A DNA stretch of 64,000 bases from Bradyrhizobium huanghuaihaiense (GCF_007830635.1 NZ_VLLA01000002.1:1-64000); one strand, 5' to 3'. Positions 52,651 through 63,729 are shown, numbered from the stretch's first letter. The notes: generated by a model not told the origin, from the letters alone. A program made the numbers and translations.

Positions 52651-54066
52651 TCACACCGACGCCAGCTTCCGATACAGCGCGCTGTAGCTGCTGGCCGAGA
52701 TGCTCCACGAGAACGAGCGTCCCATGGCGCTGCGGCGCATGGTGTCGAGCTGGTCTTGCGCCATGAAGGCCGAGAAGGCGCGGCGGACGCCGCCGAGGAA
52801 GGATTCGTGCGAGGGTTTCGAGAACAGGAAGCCGGTCTCGCCGTCGCTGATGGTCTCGGCAAGGCCGCCGGTCTGGTGACCGATCGGCAATGAGCCGAAA
52901 CGCTGGGCGTACATCTGGCTGAGGCCGCAGGGCTCGAACCGTGACGGCATCAGGGTGAAGTCGCTGCCGGCAAAGATGCGCCGCGCCTGGGCGTCGTTGA
53001 AGCCGATCGCGACACCGATGGCATCGGGACGGCGACGATGGGCGTTGATCAGTGCCTGCTCGAGCGCGGGCTCGCCGGAGCCGGTGACCACGATCTGCCC
53101 GCCGGCATCGATGATCTCGTCGGCTGCCGCCAGTACGAGGTCGATGCCCTTCTGGTGCACGAGGCGGGCGACGATGCCGAACATCGGTCCGCGCGACACC
53201 GCAAGCCCGAACTGCTTGCGCACGTAATCCGCATTGGCCTTCTTGCCGACCCAGTCGCCGGCGCCGAACTGCTGGGCGAGCTGTGCGCAATAGCGCGGGT
53301 CCCAGCTCTCGTCGATGCCGTTGAGGATGCCGGTGAGCTCGGCCGCGTCCGAGCGCAGGCGGAGCAGGCCTTCCAGGCCGCAGCCGAATTCGGCCGTGGT
53401 GATCTCCCGCGCATAGGTGCCGCTGACGGTGGTGAGGTGCGAAGCGTAGACCAGGCCGGCCTTGAGGAAGGAGACCTGGTCGTAGAACTCGACGCCGTCG
53501 ATGTGGAAGGAGCTTTCCGGTGCGCCGATCCGCCGCAGCGCCTCCTTCGGGAAGAGGCCCTGATAGGCGAGGTTGTGGATGGTCAGGATCGACGGCAGCC
53601 TGGCGCCGCGCCAGGCGAGATAGGCCGGCACCAGCGAGGCCTGCCAGTCGTTGGCATGGACGAGGTCCGCTGCCCAATTCTTGTCCAGCTTGCCCATGGC
53701 AAGCTCAGCGGCTGCCGAGGCGAAGCGCGCGAAGCGGATGTCGTTGTCGGGCCAGTCGTGCCCGGACTCATCGCCATAGGGATTGCCGGGCCGGTCATAG
53801 AGCTGCGAGCACAACAGCACATAGACCGGCAGGCCGTCCTTGGTCGCGGCACGGCCGAGCGAGCAGGCCGGCATCTCCGCGAACGGCGGGCAGCGGCCGA
53901 CAATCTGGATATGCGTGAGTTGCTCGATGATGTCGCGATAGCCGGGCAGCATGATCCGGATATCGGCGAAGGGGCGTAGCGCTCGGGGCAGGGCGGCGGA
54001 AACGGCTCCAAGCCCGCCGACGCGGACGAAGTCGTCCATCTCTGTCGTGACGAACAAGACCCTCAA
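52651..54066 (-). CDS. glgA: Glycogen/starch synthase GlgA (ADP-glucose type)
   Basis: 471 residues, GT5. MRVLFVTTEMDDFVRVGGLGAVSAALP is the N-terminal donor site, but the usual KxGGL is RVGGL, with Arg15 in place of the Lys that contacts ADP-glucose and Ala in place of the usual Asp in GDV. Further motifs: HANDWQASLVP, LTIHNLAYQGLFP, and EPCGLSQMYAQRFGSLPIGHQTGGLAETI. It should extend alpha-1,4-glucan from ADP-glucose. No other glg genes are adjacent. The N-terminal change marks a divergent GlgA subgroup; activity is likely but specificity may differ. Confidence 0.88.
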   Translation of the reverse strand: MRVLFVTTEMDDFVRVGGLGAVSAALPRALRPFADIRIMLPGYRDIIEQLTHIQIVGRCPPFAEMPACSLGRAATKDGLPVYVLLCSQLYDRPGNPYGDESGHDWPDNDIRFARFASAAAELAMGKLDKNWAADLVHANDWQASLVPAYLAWRGARLPSILTIHNLAYQGLFPKEALRRIGAPESSFHIDGVEFYDQVSFLKAGLVYASHLTTVSGTYAREITTAEFGCGLEGLLRLRSDAAELTGILNGIDESWDPRYCAQLAQQFGAGDWVGKKANADYVRKQFGLAVSRGPMFGIVARLVHQKGIDLVLAAADEIIDAGGQIVVTGSGEPALEQALINAHRRRPDAIGVAIGFNDAQARRIFAGSDFTLMPSRFEPCGLSQMYAQRFGSLPIGHQTGGLAETISDGETGFLFSKPSHESFLGGVRRAFSAFMAQDQLDTMRRSAMGRSFSWSISASSYSALYRKLASV

Positions 54067-54262
54067 GAACTGCTGCCCTCATCCGATCCCGTTTGCTGCT
54101 ATGCAAGAACGGGTCCAGTTGTCCCGGAAATTCTCAAGCCCGCCGCAAGACGCGTCTGCTCGGTAAAGACTTTCCTACTCAGCCGCCGCCCTCTAGGGTC
54201 GCCGCACCAACAAGAGAGAACATCCATGGTTCCTGAGGGGGCCCCAGGGAGACGCGGCACGC

Positions 54263-55459
54263 ATGCAGCTACCAGACAAGCATGAGGGGACGACGACGAA
54301 GGCTTTCGCGGGCCTGCGGGTCCTGGATTTTTCGACCACGATCGCCGGTCCCCACTGCGCGCGCATGCTAGCCGACATGGGCGCCGAGGTCATCAAGATC
54401 GAGACCGACGGCGGGGAGACGATGCGGACCCGGCCGCCGCTGCGCAAGGGGTGCAGCACCGCGTTCGGCCAGCTCAATGTCGGCAAGAAGAGCCTGGTGC
54501 TCGACCTCAAATCCGACGACGGCAGGGACGCCGTCTACCGGCTGGCCGCGACCGCCGACATCCTGGTCGAGAACTTCCGTCCCGGCGTGATGCACCGGCT
54601 GCGGCTCGACTATGACAGGCTGCGTGCGGTCAACGAGAGGCTGATCTACTGCTCGATCTCCGGCTATGGCCAGACCGGCCCCTCGGCCGAGCTGCCGGCC
54701 TATGCGCCGGTGATCCACGCCGCCTCCGGCTACGACATGGCGCATCTCGCCTATCAGCCCGGCCGTAACAGGCCCGACTATTGCGGCATCTATCACGCCG
54801 ACGTCGTCACCGGCACCTACGGTTTTGGTGCGATCGCCTCGGCGCTTTATCAGCGCAGCGTGACCGGGCTCGGCCAGCACATCGACGTCTCCATGCTGGA
54901 ATCGATGCTGACCTTGACCCTGACCGAGTTGCAGAGCTCGCAATTCGCGGTGGCGCCGCCGCCGCGCCCGATGTTCGGACCGACCGAGACGGCAAGCGGC
55001 TACGTCATGATCACGGTCGCCAGCGAGAAGACATTCCAGGCCCTGATGGGGGTGATCGGCCGCCCCGAATGGGTCTCCGATCCGCGCTTCGCCACCTACG
55101 CCCCGCGCCGCGAGAACTGGGCGGCGTTGATGGACGGCGTCGAGGTCTGGTCGCGGCAGCTCTCGACCGATGCATGCCTGCTCGCGCTTGGTGCTGCCGG
55201 CGTCCCGGCCTCGGCCTATCGCACCGTGTCGGATGCGTTGGCCGATCCGCAGCTTGCGCATCGCCAGGCACTCTCCGAGGTGCGGGACGAGGGCGGCTCG
55301 TTTAGGGTGCTCAACCTGCCGTTCCGGATGTCGGGGGCCGACACCACGCCGGCCAGGACGGTGTCCGTGCTCGGCGCGCACACGGACGCATTGCGCGACG
55401 AGATCGGCCTTGCCGACAAGGCGCCAATTCCGTCAGGCAAAACGGCCGCGACATCTTGA
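54263..55459 (+). CDS. CaiB/BaiF family CoA-transferase
   Basis: 398 residues. Family III CoA-transferase: GLRVLDFSTTIAGPHCARMLADMGAEVIKIE at the start, then GEDT-like GGETMRTRPP, NVGKKSLVLDLKS, and YCGIYHADVVTGTYG with the probable catalytic Asp. It moves CoA between carboxylic acids by a ternary mechanism. Located before an uptake ABC operon, it may activate the imported acid, but substrate is unknown. The ATG at 54263 is used; the region upstream has no better start. Ends 132 bases before the ABC binding protein. Confidence 0.9.
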   Translation: MQLPDKHEGTTTKAFAGLRVLDFSTTIAGPHCARMLADMGAEVIKIETDGGETMRTRPPLRKGCSTAFGQLNVGKKSLVLDLKSDDGRDAVYRLAATADILVENFRPGVMHRLRLDYDRLRAVNERLIYCSISGYGQTGPSAELPAYAPVIHAASGYDMAHLAYQPGRNRPDYCGIYHADVVTGTYGFGAIASALYQRSVTGLGQHIDVSMLESMLTLTLTELQSSQFAVAPPPRPMFGPTETASGYVMITVASEKTFQALMGVIGRPEWVSDPRFATYAPRRENWAALMDGVEVWSRQLSTDACLLALGAAGVPASAYRTVSDALADPQLAHRQALSEVRDEGGSFRVLNLPFRMSGADTTPARTVSVLGAHTDALRDEIGLADKAPIPSGKTAATS

Positions 55460-55591
55460 GCAACATGACGCCGCGCATGCGGCGTTTGATCTCTCGTGTG
55501 TTCCTCTTGCCGTGGCGAGCATTTGTCGCCAAGCTTGCTTTCCGAGTCATCAACGATCCGAAACATCGGACGAGGGATCCCGGGAGGAACC

Positions 55592-57127
55592 ATGACGAAG
55601 ATTGCTGCCGCGGCGCGCAAGCACGTGCCGATTTTCCTTGTTGCGGCATTTGCGCTTGTCTCGCCTGCGCAGGCGCAAAAATCGGGCGGCAGCATCACCG
55701 TCGGCCAGGAGCTCGACATTCCCGGTTTCGATCCGCTCAAGGTCGGTGTCTACGACACCTCGACCAACACCGCCGCGGCCGCGATCTTCGACACGCTCAC
55801 CACACTCGATGAAAAAGGCGAGGTCGCGCCGAAGCTCGCGGTGTCATGGACCCATTCCGACGACTACATGATCTGGACCTTCAAGCTGCGCGAGGGCGTG
55901 AAATTCCACGACGGCACGCCGTTCAACGCACAGGCCTTCAAGGAGAATTTCGACCGGCAGAAGGATCCCGCCAACAAGTGCCGCTGCGCCTTCTACATCA
56001 CCAACGTCAAGGAGGTGCTGGCCCCGGACGACTACACCGTCGTCTATAGGCTCACCGATCCTTCCGTGAACCTGCCGGCGGTGATCACCATCCAGAGCCA
56101 GAACAACGTCATTCACTCGCCGACCGCCTGGAAGACCAAGGGCGACGACTACAATCGCAATCCCGTCGGCACCGGCCCGTACATCCTGAAATCATGGACC
56201 GCCGGCGACCGCATGGTGCTGGAGAAGAATCCCAATTACTGGGACAAGAGCCGTCCCTATCTCGATCGCATCATCCTGAAGCCGCTGCCCGATGCGCAGT
56301 CGCGCTTCGCCTCGCTGCAATCGGGTGAGGCCGACATCATCTGGGACGACGAGAACGACGCCGACAACATCATGAAGGCGCAGAAGGACTCCAAGCTCAC
56401 CGTGCACACCTACAAGGGCTCGGGCGCGCAGGTCTACGCCTTCAACACCAAGGTCGCGCCGTTCGACGACGCCCGCGTGCGCCAGGCGCTGGTGATGGCG
56501 ATCGACCGCCCGAAGATGTCGCAGGCGATCAGCAACGGCCTGAGCCGGCCCGCGACCAATCCTTATGGCGACGGCTCCTGGGTCAAGTGCAAGGACGACG
56601 GCGCGCTGCCGTTCGACGTCGAGAAGGCCAAGGCGCTGATCAAGGATTATGGCAAGCCGGTCGAGTTCAAGATGCTGGTGAGCGCGACACCGCGCGGCCG
56701 CATGATCGGCCAGGTGCTGCAGCAGTTCTGGAAGCGCGCCGGCGCCAACATGGAGATCGAGCAGGTCGACCAGGCCACCATTCCCTCGCGCGCCTTCACC
56801 CGCCAGTTCCAGCTGACGCCGTGGCGCATCGTCGACCTCGCCGATCCCGATCCGCAGATGTACGCGAATTTCCGCAGCGGCAGCCCGCTGGCGCTCTCCA
56901 GCTTCTCAAATCCCGAGCTCGACAAGCTTCTGGACCACGCGCGCGTCACCGCCGATCTCGGCCAGCGCACCGAGGATTACTGCGCCATCAGCCGCCTGAT
57001 CAACAAGGAGGCGATCTGGTTCTGGACCTTCCAGAACACGTACTACGCTCTATCGAGCGCGAAGCTGAAAGGCTTTCCGAAGATCTACAACGGCGTGATC
57101 GACGTCTCGACCACCTGGCTGGAATGA
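55592..57127 (+). CDS. ABC transporter substrate-binding protein (SBP family 5)
   Basis: 511 residues from the ATG at 55592 with GGGAGGAACC. Signal peptide MTKIAAAARKHVPIFLVAAF, cleavage after AQA. SBP_bac_5 features: SITVGQELDIPGFDPLKVGVYD, YMIWTFKLREGVKFHDGTPFNAQAFKENFDR, PVGTGPYILKSW, DDARVRQALVMAID. It binds peptides or other small solutes for uptake. A CoA-transferase precedes it, so the ligand might be an acid or amide rather than a peptide. First gene of a Dpp/Opp-type operon. Confidence 0.9.
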   Translation: MTKIAAAARKHVPIFLVAAFALVSPAQAQKSGGSITVGQELDIPGFDPLKVGVYDTSTNTAAAAIFDTLTTLDEKGEVAPKLAVSWTHSDDYMIWTFKLREGVKFHDGTPFNAQAFKENFDRQKDPANKCRCAFYITNVKEVLAPDDYTVVYRLTDPSVNLPAVITIQSQNNVIHSPTAWKTKGDDYNRNPVGTGPYILKSWTAGDRMVLEKNPNYWDKSRPYLDRIILKPLPDAQSRFASLQSGEADIIWDDENDADNIMKAQKDSKLTVHTYKGSGAQVYAFNTKVAPFDDARVRQALVMAIDRPKMSQAISNGLSRPATNPYGDGSWVKCKDDGALPFDVEKAKALIKDYGKPVEFKMLVSATPRGRMIGQVLQQFWKRAGANMEIEQVDQATIPSRAFTRQFQLTPWRIVDLADPDPQMYANFRSGSPLALSSFSNPELDKLLDHARVTADLGQRTEDYCAISRLINKEAIWFWTFQNTYYALSSAKLKGFPKIYNGVIDVSTTWLE

Positions 57128-57134
57128 AAACGCG

Positions 57135-58085
57135 ATGCTGAACTTCGTCGTTCGGCGGCTCCTTGCCATCCTGCCGGTGCTGCTTGCCGTTTCGCTGCTC
57201 ACCTTCCTGATCGCCTCGCTGCTCCCCGGCGATCTCGCCTTCGTCATCCTCGGCGACCAGGCAACGCCGGAGAATGTCGCGGCGCTGCGCCGTGACATGG
57301 GGCTCGACCAGCCATTGTGGTGGCGCTACCTGAGCTGGCTCGGTCACGTGCTGCAAGGCGATCTCGGCCGCTCGTTCCGCACCGGGCAGACCGTGCTGCA
57401 GGCGGTCGCCGAGCGCATTCCGGTCTCGCTCCAGCTGATGCTGATGGCCGAGTTCATCGGGCTGCTGATCGGCGTTCCCGTCGCGATCGCCTGCGCCGCG
57501 CGCGCCGGCGGCGCCTTCGACCGCTTCATGACCGGCAGTGCCTTCGCGATGCTGTCGATGCCGTCCTTCCTAATGGCGATCCTCCTGATCTACCTGTTCG
57601 CGGTCGAGCTGCATTGGCTGCCGGCGACCGGCTATGTGCCGTTCACCGAGGAGCCGCTGGCCAATTTGCGCTTCTTCGTGCTGCCGGCGCTCACCCTGGC
57701 GCTGGCGGAATGGCCCGGCATCATGCGGGTGCTGCGCTCCGACATGATCGCGACCTTGCAGGAGGACTATATCGCGCTGGCCAAGGCCAAGGGGCTCAAG
57801 CCATCACGCATCCTGTTCGTGCATGCGCTCAAGCCTTCGTCGCTGACGCTGGTGACGGTGACGGGCATCAATATCGGCCGCCTGCTCGGCGGCACGCTGA
57901 TCGTGGAATCGATCTTCGCGCTGCCCGGCATCGGCCGGCTGCTGGTCGGGGCGATCTACACCCGCGACCTCGTCATCCTCCAGGGCGTGGTGCTGCTGGT
58001 GGCCTGCGGCTTCGTCATCGTCAATTTCATCGTCGACATGCTCTACGCCGTGCTCGATCCGAGGATCCGCCATGGCCACGCTTGA
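57135..58085 (+). CDS. ABC transporter permease (DppB/GsiC-type)
   Basis: 316 residues with six membrane helices. MLNFVVRRLLAILPVLLAVSLLTFLIASLLPGD is the classic DppB start; the EAA-type loop is ALAKAKGLKPSRILFVHALKPS. Pairs with the next permease. Starts seven bases after the binding-protein stop; overlaps the next gene by 14 bases. Confidence 0.9.
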   Translation: MLNFVVRRLLAILPVLLAVSLLTFLIASLLPGDLAFVILGDQATPENVAALRRDMGLDQPLWWRYLSWLGHVLQGDLGRSFRTGQTVLQAVAERIPVSLQLMLMAEFIGLLIGVPVAIACAARAGGAFDRFMTGSAFAMLSMPSFLMAILLIYLFAVELHWLPATGYVPFTEEPLANLRFFVLPALTLALAEWPGIMRVLRSDMIATLQEDYIALAKAKGLKPSRILFVHALKPSSLTLVTVTGINIGRLLGGTLIVESIFALPGIGRLLVGAIYTRDLVILQGVVLLVACGFVIVNFIVDMLYAVLDPRIRHGHA

Positions 58086-58940
58086 GCTGTCGATGCAGGA
58101 CGAGGCCGTATCTGCGCCGGTGCGACGCGGGCGCAAGCTCGGGTTGCTGTTCTGGCTCGCGAGCGGCTGGCTCGCGATCATCCTGACATTGGCGATCCTG
58201 GCGCCGGTGCTGCCGCTGCAGAACCCTGTAGACATGGACATGCTGGAGCGCCGCGCCGCGTTTTCGACCGAGCACTGGCTCGGCACCGACGGGCTCGGCC
58301 GCGACGAGCTCGCCCGACTGATTTTTGGAGCGCGCGTTTCGCTGACGGTCGGACTGATTGCGCCGATGATTGGCCTCGTGTTCGGCGGCGCGCTCGGCCT
58401 GCTCGCGGGCTATTTCCGAGGGCGGTTCGAGACGCTGGTGGTCGGCAGCATGGACGTGCTGCTGGCGTTTCCGCCGCTGATCTTCGCGCTCGCGGTGACC
58501 GCCTATCTCGGCCAGTCCATTCCCAATCTCACATTGATCCTCGGCGTGCTCGGCATTCCCGCCTTCATGCGGGTGGCGCGCGCGGCGACACTGACGCTGG
58601 CGCGGCGCGAGTTCGTGATCGCAGCCGAGGCGCTGGGTGCGAGCCATGCACGCATCCTCTTGCGCGAGTTGCTACCGAACGTGATCCTGCCGCTGCTGGC
58701 CTTCTTCCTGCTCGGCGTCGCCGTCACCATCGTGGTCGAAGGCGCGCTGTCCTTCCTCGGGCTCGGCGTGCCGCCGCCGATGGCGAGCTGGGGCAGCATG
58801 ATCGGCGAGGGGCGCGAAAGTCTCGACGTCGCGCCACGGCTGGCCTTTCTGCCGGCAGCGGGCCTGTTCCTAACCGTGCTGGCCTTCAACCTCGTCGGCG
58901 ACACCTTGCGGGCGCTGACCGACCCGCGTCAGGGGGCGCT

Positions 58941-58944
<4 letters not shown>
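58072..58944 (+). CDS. ABC transporter permease (DppC/GsiD-type)
   Basis: 290 residues with six membrane helices. HWLGTDGLGRDELARLIFGARVSL is the DppC signature, and FVIAAEALGASHARILLRELLPNV the EAA loop. Partner of the DppB-like subunit. The start overlaps the upstream gene (58072-58085); the next gene overlaps its stop (GTGA at 58941). Confidence 0.9.
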
Positions 58945-59929
<985 letters not shown>

Positions 59930-59933
<4 letters not shown>

Positions 59934-60897
59934 TGCAGCTGGCCGTGCGCAACGAGGCGCTTCTCAACGTCGACAATCTCGTCGTCGAGTATGGCCTCGG
60001 CAACAAGACGGTTCATGCCGTTTCCGGCGTCAGCCTCCAGGTCGCGCGCGGCGAGACGCTGGGGCTGGTCGGCGAATCCGGCTGCGGCAAGCGCTCGGGC
60101 GCGCGGTGCTGCAATTGCGCCGCGCCAAATCGGGCCGCGTGCTGTTCGACGGCGAGGATCTCACGGCAATGGAGGGCGAGGCGCTGCGCAGGATGCGGCG
60201 CCGCGTGCAGCTGATCTTCCAGGATCCGATCGCCTCGCTCAATCCGCGCCGGCGCATCGGCGACATCGTCGCCGAACCGCTGATCATCGCCGGCGTCAAG
60301 AATGCTGCGGAGCGCAAGCGTAGGGTTCACGAGGTGCTCGCGGCGGTCGGGCTCGATCCTGATCTCGTCGTGGGCCGCCTGCCGCACGAATTCTCCGGCG
60401 GCCAGTGCCAGCGCATCTGCATCGCGCGGTCGCTGGTGCTCAACCCCGAGTTCATCGTCTGCGACGAGCCGGTCTCGGCGCTCGACGTCTCCATCCGCGC
60501 ACAGATCCTCAACCTGCTGGAGGAGATGAAGGCGCGCTTTGGCCTGACGCTGCTGTTCATCGCGCATGACCTCGCGGTGGTCAAAGCCGTCAGCGACCGC
60601 GTCGCAGTGATGTATCTCGGTCGGCTCTGCGAGGTCGGGCCCTCGGAGCAATTGTTCGCACGGCCTGCGCATCCCTACACCAGCCTGTTGCTGCAGGCGA
60701 TCCCGGTGCCCGATCCGGATGTGCGTCCCGCCGAGAGTGTGGCGACCGGCGAGCCGCCATCGCCGATTGCACCGCCGTCAGGCTGCCGCTTCCGCACCCG
60801 CTGCCCACGCGCCGATCAGCGATGCAGCGCGGAGATACCGGAGTTGCGCGAGGTCGCCCCCGGCCAGTTCGCCGCTTGCCACCATCCGCTGGCCTGA
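59930..60897 (+). pseudogene. ABC transporter ATP-binding protein (DppF/OppF-type), frameshifted in Walker A
   Basis: The frame from 59930 gives MMQLAVRNEALLNVDNLVVE and reaches GLVGESGCGK, then shifts at 60091/60092 and soon runs into non-ABC sequence. A second frame resumes with VLQLRRAKSGRVLFDGEDL (from about 60106) and holds Q-loop IFQDPIASLNP, signature FSGGQCQR, Walker B FIVCDEPVSALD, IAHD and a C-terminal Cys cluster. Comparison with the usual GKSTLGRAVLQL suggests that four bases (TCGA, from AAGTCGACGCTC) are missing after the P-loop Lys codon. As written, Walker A is destroyed. It may be a true inactivation or an assembly error; the rest is intact and shows no other damage. Confidence 0.85.
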
Positions 60898-60974
60898 ACT
60901 AAGACCGGTTTGTCTCGTCTCGCCGGCCATGGCATGGTGAGGCCGAGAACGACAAGCATGCCGGGAGGATTCCA

Positions 60975-62042
60975 ATGAAGAGTTTCAAGGTTGCCGATTT
61001 CAAGGCGCCGCTGCAGGAGTTCGACGAGGCGACGCCGCAGCCCTCGGGCACGCAGGTGCTGATCAAGGTGAAGGCCGCCGGCGTCTGCCACAGCGACCTC
61101 CACATCTGGGAAGGCGGCTACGATCTCGGCCACGGCCGCAAGCCGCTATCGCTGAAGGACCGCGGCATCAACCTGCCGCTGACCATGGGCCACGAGACCG
61201 TCGGCGAAGTCCTGGCCTTCGGCCCGGACGTGAAGCCGACCGACCAGGGCGATCTCAAGCTGGGTGATGTCGGCCTCGTCTATCCCTGGATCGGCTGCGG
61301 CAAGTGCGCGACGTGTCTCGGCGGTGACGAGAACATGTGTCTGACGCCGCGCTCGCTCGGCGTCTATTGCGACGGCGGCTATTCCGATCACATGCTGGTG
61401 CCGCATCCGCGCTATCTGCTCAATCTGAAGGGCCTCGATCCCGCGACAACCGCACCCTATGCCTGCTCGGGCGTCACCACCTACAGCGCGCTGAAGAAGG
61501 TCGAGCAGCATTTCGACACGCCGATCGTGATGTTCGGTGCCGGCGGCCTCGGCCTGATGGCGCTGTCGCTGCTCAAGGCGATGGGCGGCAAGGGCGCGAT
61601 CATGGTCGACATCGACGCCAGGAAGCGCGAAGCGGCCGAGAAGGCCGGCGCGCTCTCCACCGTCGATCCCAAGGCGCCGGATGCGCTGGAGCAGCTTGCG
61701 AAGAAGGCGGGCGGGCCGATCCGCGCCGTGATCGACCTCGTCGGCAACTCTGCCACGACGCAGCTCGGCTTCGACTGCCTGACCAAGGGCGGCAAGCTCA
61801 TCATCGTCGGCCTGTTCGGCGGCGGCGCGACCTGGGCGCTGCCGCTGATCCCGATCAAGGCGGTGACGATCCAGGGCAGCTATGTCGGCAACCTGCGCGA
61901 AACGCAGGAGCTGCTCGACCTCGTGCGGGCGAAGAACGTGGCGCCGATCCCGGTGACAAAGGCCCCGCTCAGCAAGGCCAACGACGCGCTGGTGCAATTG
62001 CAACAGGGCGCGGTGGTCGGCCGCACGGTGCTGACGCCGTAG
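60975..62042 (+). CDS. Zinc-dependent alcohol dehydrogenase (MDR)
   Basis: 355 residues. Catalytic zinc site in AAGVCHSDLHIWEGGYD (Cys-His) and MGHETVGEV; structural zinc by four Cys in GCGKCATCLGGDENMC. Rossmann motif VMFGAGGLGLMAL. An insert (DLGHGRKPLSLKDRGI) sits between the catalytic residues as in some glutathione-independent long-chain or aryl alcohol dehydrogenases. Oxidises an alcohol to an aldehyde with NAD(P). Ribosome site GGGAGGATTCC. It is 77 bases after the ABC genes and may be monocistronic. Confidence 0.9.
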   Translation: MKSFKVADFKAPLQEFDEATPQPSGTQVLIKVKAAGVCHSDLHIWEGGYDLGHGRKPLSLKDRGINLPLTMGHETVGEVLAFGPDVKPTDQGDLKLGDVGLVYPWIGCGKCATCLGGDENMCLTPRSLGVYCDGGYSDHMLVPHPRYLLNLKGLDPATTAPYACSGVTTYSALKKVEQHFDTPIVMFGAGGLGLMALSLLKAMGGKGAIMVDIDARKREAAEKAGALSTVDPKAPDALEQLAKKAGGPIRAVIDLVGNSATTQLGFDCLTKGGKLIIVGLFGGGATWALPLIPIKAVTIQGSYVGNLRETQELLDLVRAKNVAPIPVTKAPLSKANDALVQLQQGAVVGRTVLTP

Positions 62043-62051
62043 TTTCTCTTT

Positions 62052-62135
62052 ACGTCGTTCCGGGGCGATGCGAAGCATCGAACCCGGAACCTCGAGATTC
62101 CGGGTTCGGTCCTGCGGACCGCCCCGGAATGACGT
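62052..62135. repeat. Palindromic repeat, GTCATTCCGGGG family (copy 2)
   Basis: ACGTCGTTCCGGGGCG at 62052-62067 pairs with CGCCCCGGAATGACGT at 62120-62135 with one mismatch; the inner AACCCGGAAC and GATTCCGGGTT also pair. Same family as 47159-47254. Confidence 0.8.
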
Positions 62136-62156
62136 CTGAAAAATCCAGGAACCCCC

Positions 62157-63236
62157 ATGTCCGCAAACAACGCCTTCCACATTGCCGTGCTCGCCGGTGA
62201 CGGCATCGGTCCCGAAGTCATGGCGCCGGCGCTCGAGGTGCTGCGCAAGGTCGGCGACAAATCCGGCCTCAGCTTCCGCTTCACCGAGGCGCCGGCCGGC
62301 GCCAACAATTATCTCGCCACCGGCAAGTCGATGCCTGATACGACGATCAAGCTGTGCGAGGAGGCGGATGCGATCCTGCTGGGCGCCTGCGGCCTGCCGT
62401 CGGTGCGCTACCCCGACAATACCGAGATCGCGCCGCAGATCGAGCTGCGCTTCATCTTCGATCTCTATGCCGGCGTGCGGCCGGCGCGCCTCATTCCCGG
62501 CGTGCCGAGCCCGATCGTCGGCGCGGACAAGCGCGGCATCGATCTCGTCGTGATCCGCGAATCCACCGAGGGCCTGTTCGCCTCGATGGGCAAGGGCGTC
62601 GTCACCCACGAGGACGCGCGCGAGACCATGGTCATCACGCGCCGGACCTCCGAGCGTCTGTTCGAGTTCTCGTTCCGTCTTGCCGAGCGGCGCAAGGCGC
62701 GCGGCAAGCCCGGGATGCTCACCTGCGTCGACAAGGCGAACGTGTTCAAGGCCTTTGCGTTCTTCCGCGGCATCTTCGACGAGATCGAGAAGAAGCATCC
62801 CGGCGTGAAGACCGACCGGCTCTATGTCGATGCCTGCTCGGCGATGCTGGTCAAGCGTCCCTGGGATTTCGACGTGATGGTGATGGAGAACATGTTCGGC
62901 GACATCGTCTCCGACATCACCGCGAGCCTGATCGGCGGTCTCGGCATGGCGCCGTCCGCCGACATCGGCGACAAATATGCGGTGTTCCAGCCCTGCCACG
63001 GCACCGCGCCTGATATCATGGGGCAGGGCAAGGCCAACCCCACCGGCATGATCCTGTCGGCCGCGATGATGCTGGACTGGCTCGCCGACAAGCATGGTGT
63101 CGAAAGCGCCGCCGAGGCCGGCGAGCAGATCGAGCGCGCGGTCGACGAGATCTATGGCGGCGGCATCAAGCCGATGGAATTTGGCGGCAGCAACGGCACG
63201 GCCGACATCACGAAGGCAGTGATTGCCGCACTCTGA
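62157..63236 (+). CDS. Isocitrate/isopropylmalate dehydrogenase family enzyme
   Basis: 359 residues. IAVLAGDGIGPEVMAPALEVL is the family start; VVIRESTEGLFASMGKG, the catalytic Lys/Asp parts in TCVDKANVFKAF and FDVMVMENMFGDIVSDITASLIGGLGMAPSADIG, and the cofactor loop HGTAPDIMGQGKANPTGMILS are all present. It oxidatively decarboxylates a 2-hydroxy acid with NAD; by overall pattern it fits 3-isopropylmalate, tartrate or homoisocitrate dehydrogenases. It is not next to leuCD, so a tartrate/malate-like side role is plausible. Ribosome site weak. Confidence 0.88.
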   Translation: MSANNAFHIAVLAGDGIGPEVMAPALEVLRKVGDKSGLSFRFTEAPAGANNYLATGKSMPDTTIKLCEEADAILLGACGLPSVRYPDNTEIAPQIELRFIFDLYAGVRPARLIPGVPSPIVGADKRGIDLVVIRESTEGLFASMGKGVVTHEDARETMVITRRTSERLFEFSFRLAERRKARGKPGMLTCVDKANVFKAFAFFRGIFDEIEKKHPGVKTDRLYVDACSAMLVKRPWDFDVMVMENMFGDIVSDITASLIGGLGMAPSADIGDKYAVFQPCHGTAPDIMGQGKANPTGMILSAAMMLDWLADKHGVESAAEAGEQIERAVDEIYGGGIKPMEFGGSNGTADITKAVIAAL

Positions 63237-63246
63237 AAGGAAGCGG

Positions 63247-63663
63247 ATGAGCACGCAGGTCCCCGAACGCTATCGACATCTCCGGACGTTTGCTTTCGGC
63301 GACAGCCCCGGGCTCGCGGACGAATTGCTCGATCTCGTCGTCAGGGGCATCAAGACCGCGACCTGCAGCACGGAAGACGAGCCGAACACATCTACGCCCG
63401 GCGAGCGCTGGGTCGTGCTCGATGGACGGGGAGAGCCGCGCTGCGTCATCGAAAGCACCGAGGTCACATATCGGCGCTTCCATGACGTCGACGCCGCCTT
63501 TGCCTTTGACGAGGGCGAAGGCGACCGAAGCCTGGACTATTGGCGCAGCGCTCATCGCACCTATTTCGGCCGGCTCGGACGATTCAGCGAAGACATGATG
63601 CTCATGTGTGAGCGCTTTCGCCTGATCGAGGTGTTTGGGGAGCTGCCGGTCGCGAGATCATAG
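63247..63663 (+). CDS. ASCH domain protein
   Basis: 138 residues from the ATG at 63247 after GAAAGGAAGCGG. RTFAFGDSPGLADELLDLVVRGIKTATCST and GERWVVLDGRGEPRCVIESTEVTYRRFHDVDAAFAFDEGEGDRSLDYWRSAHRTYF match ASCH/YqfB-like domains, a PUA-like beta-barrel that binds RNA or modified nucleosides; some are amidohydrolases for acetylcytidine. It starts ten bases after the dehydrogenase stop, probably in the same operon. Confidence 0.85.
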   Translation: MSTQVPERYRHLRTFAFGDSPGLADELLDLVVRGIKTATCSTEDEPNTSTPGERWVVLDGRGEPRCVIESTEVTYRRFHDVDAAFAFDEGEGDRSLDYWRSAHRTYFGRLGRFSEDMMLMCERFRLIEVFGELPVARS

Positions 63664-63729
63664 CCGAGCGGCGCAGAAGCAGGCGCACCGCGTCCGCGCC
63701 TTTTGTGAGTACAAAGCGTTGCGCAAGAA

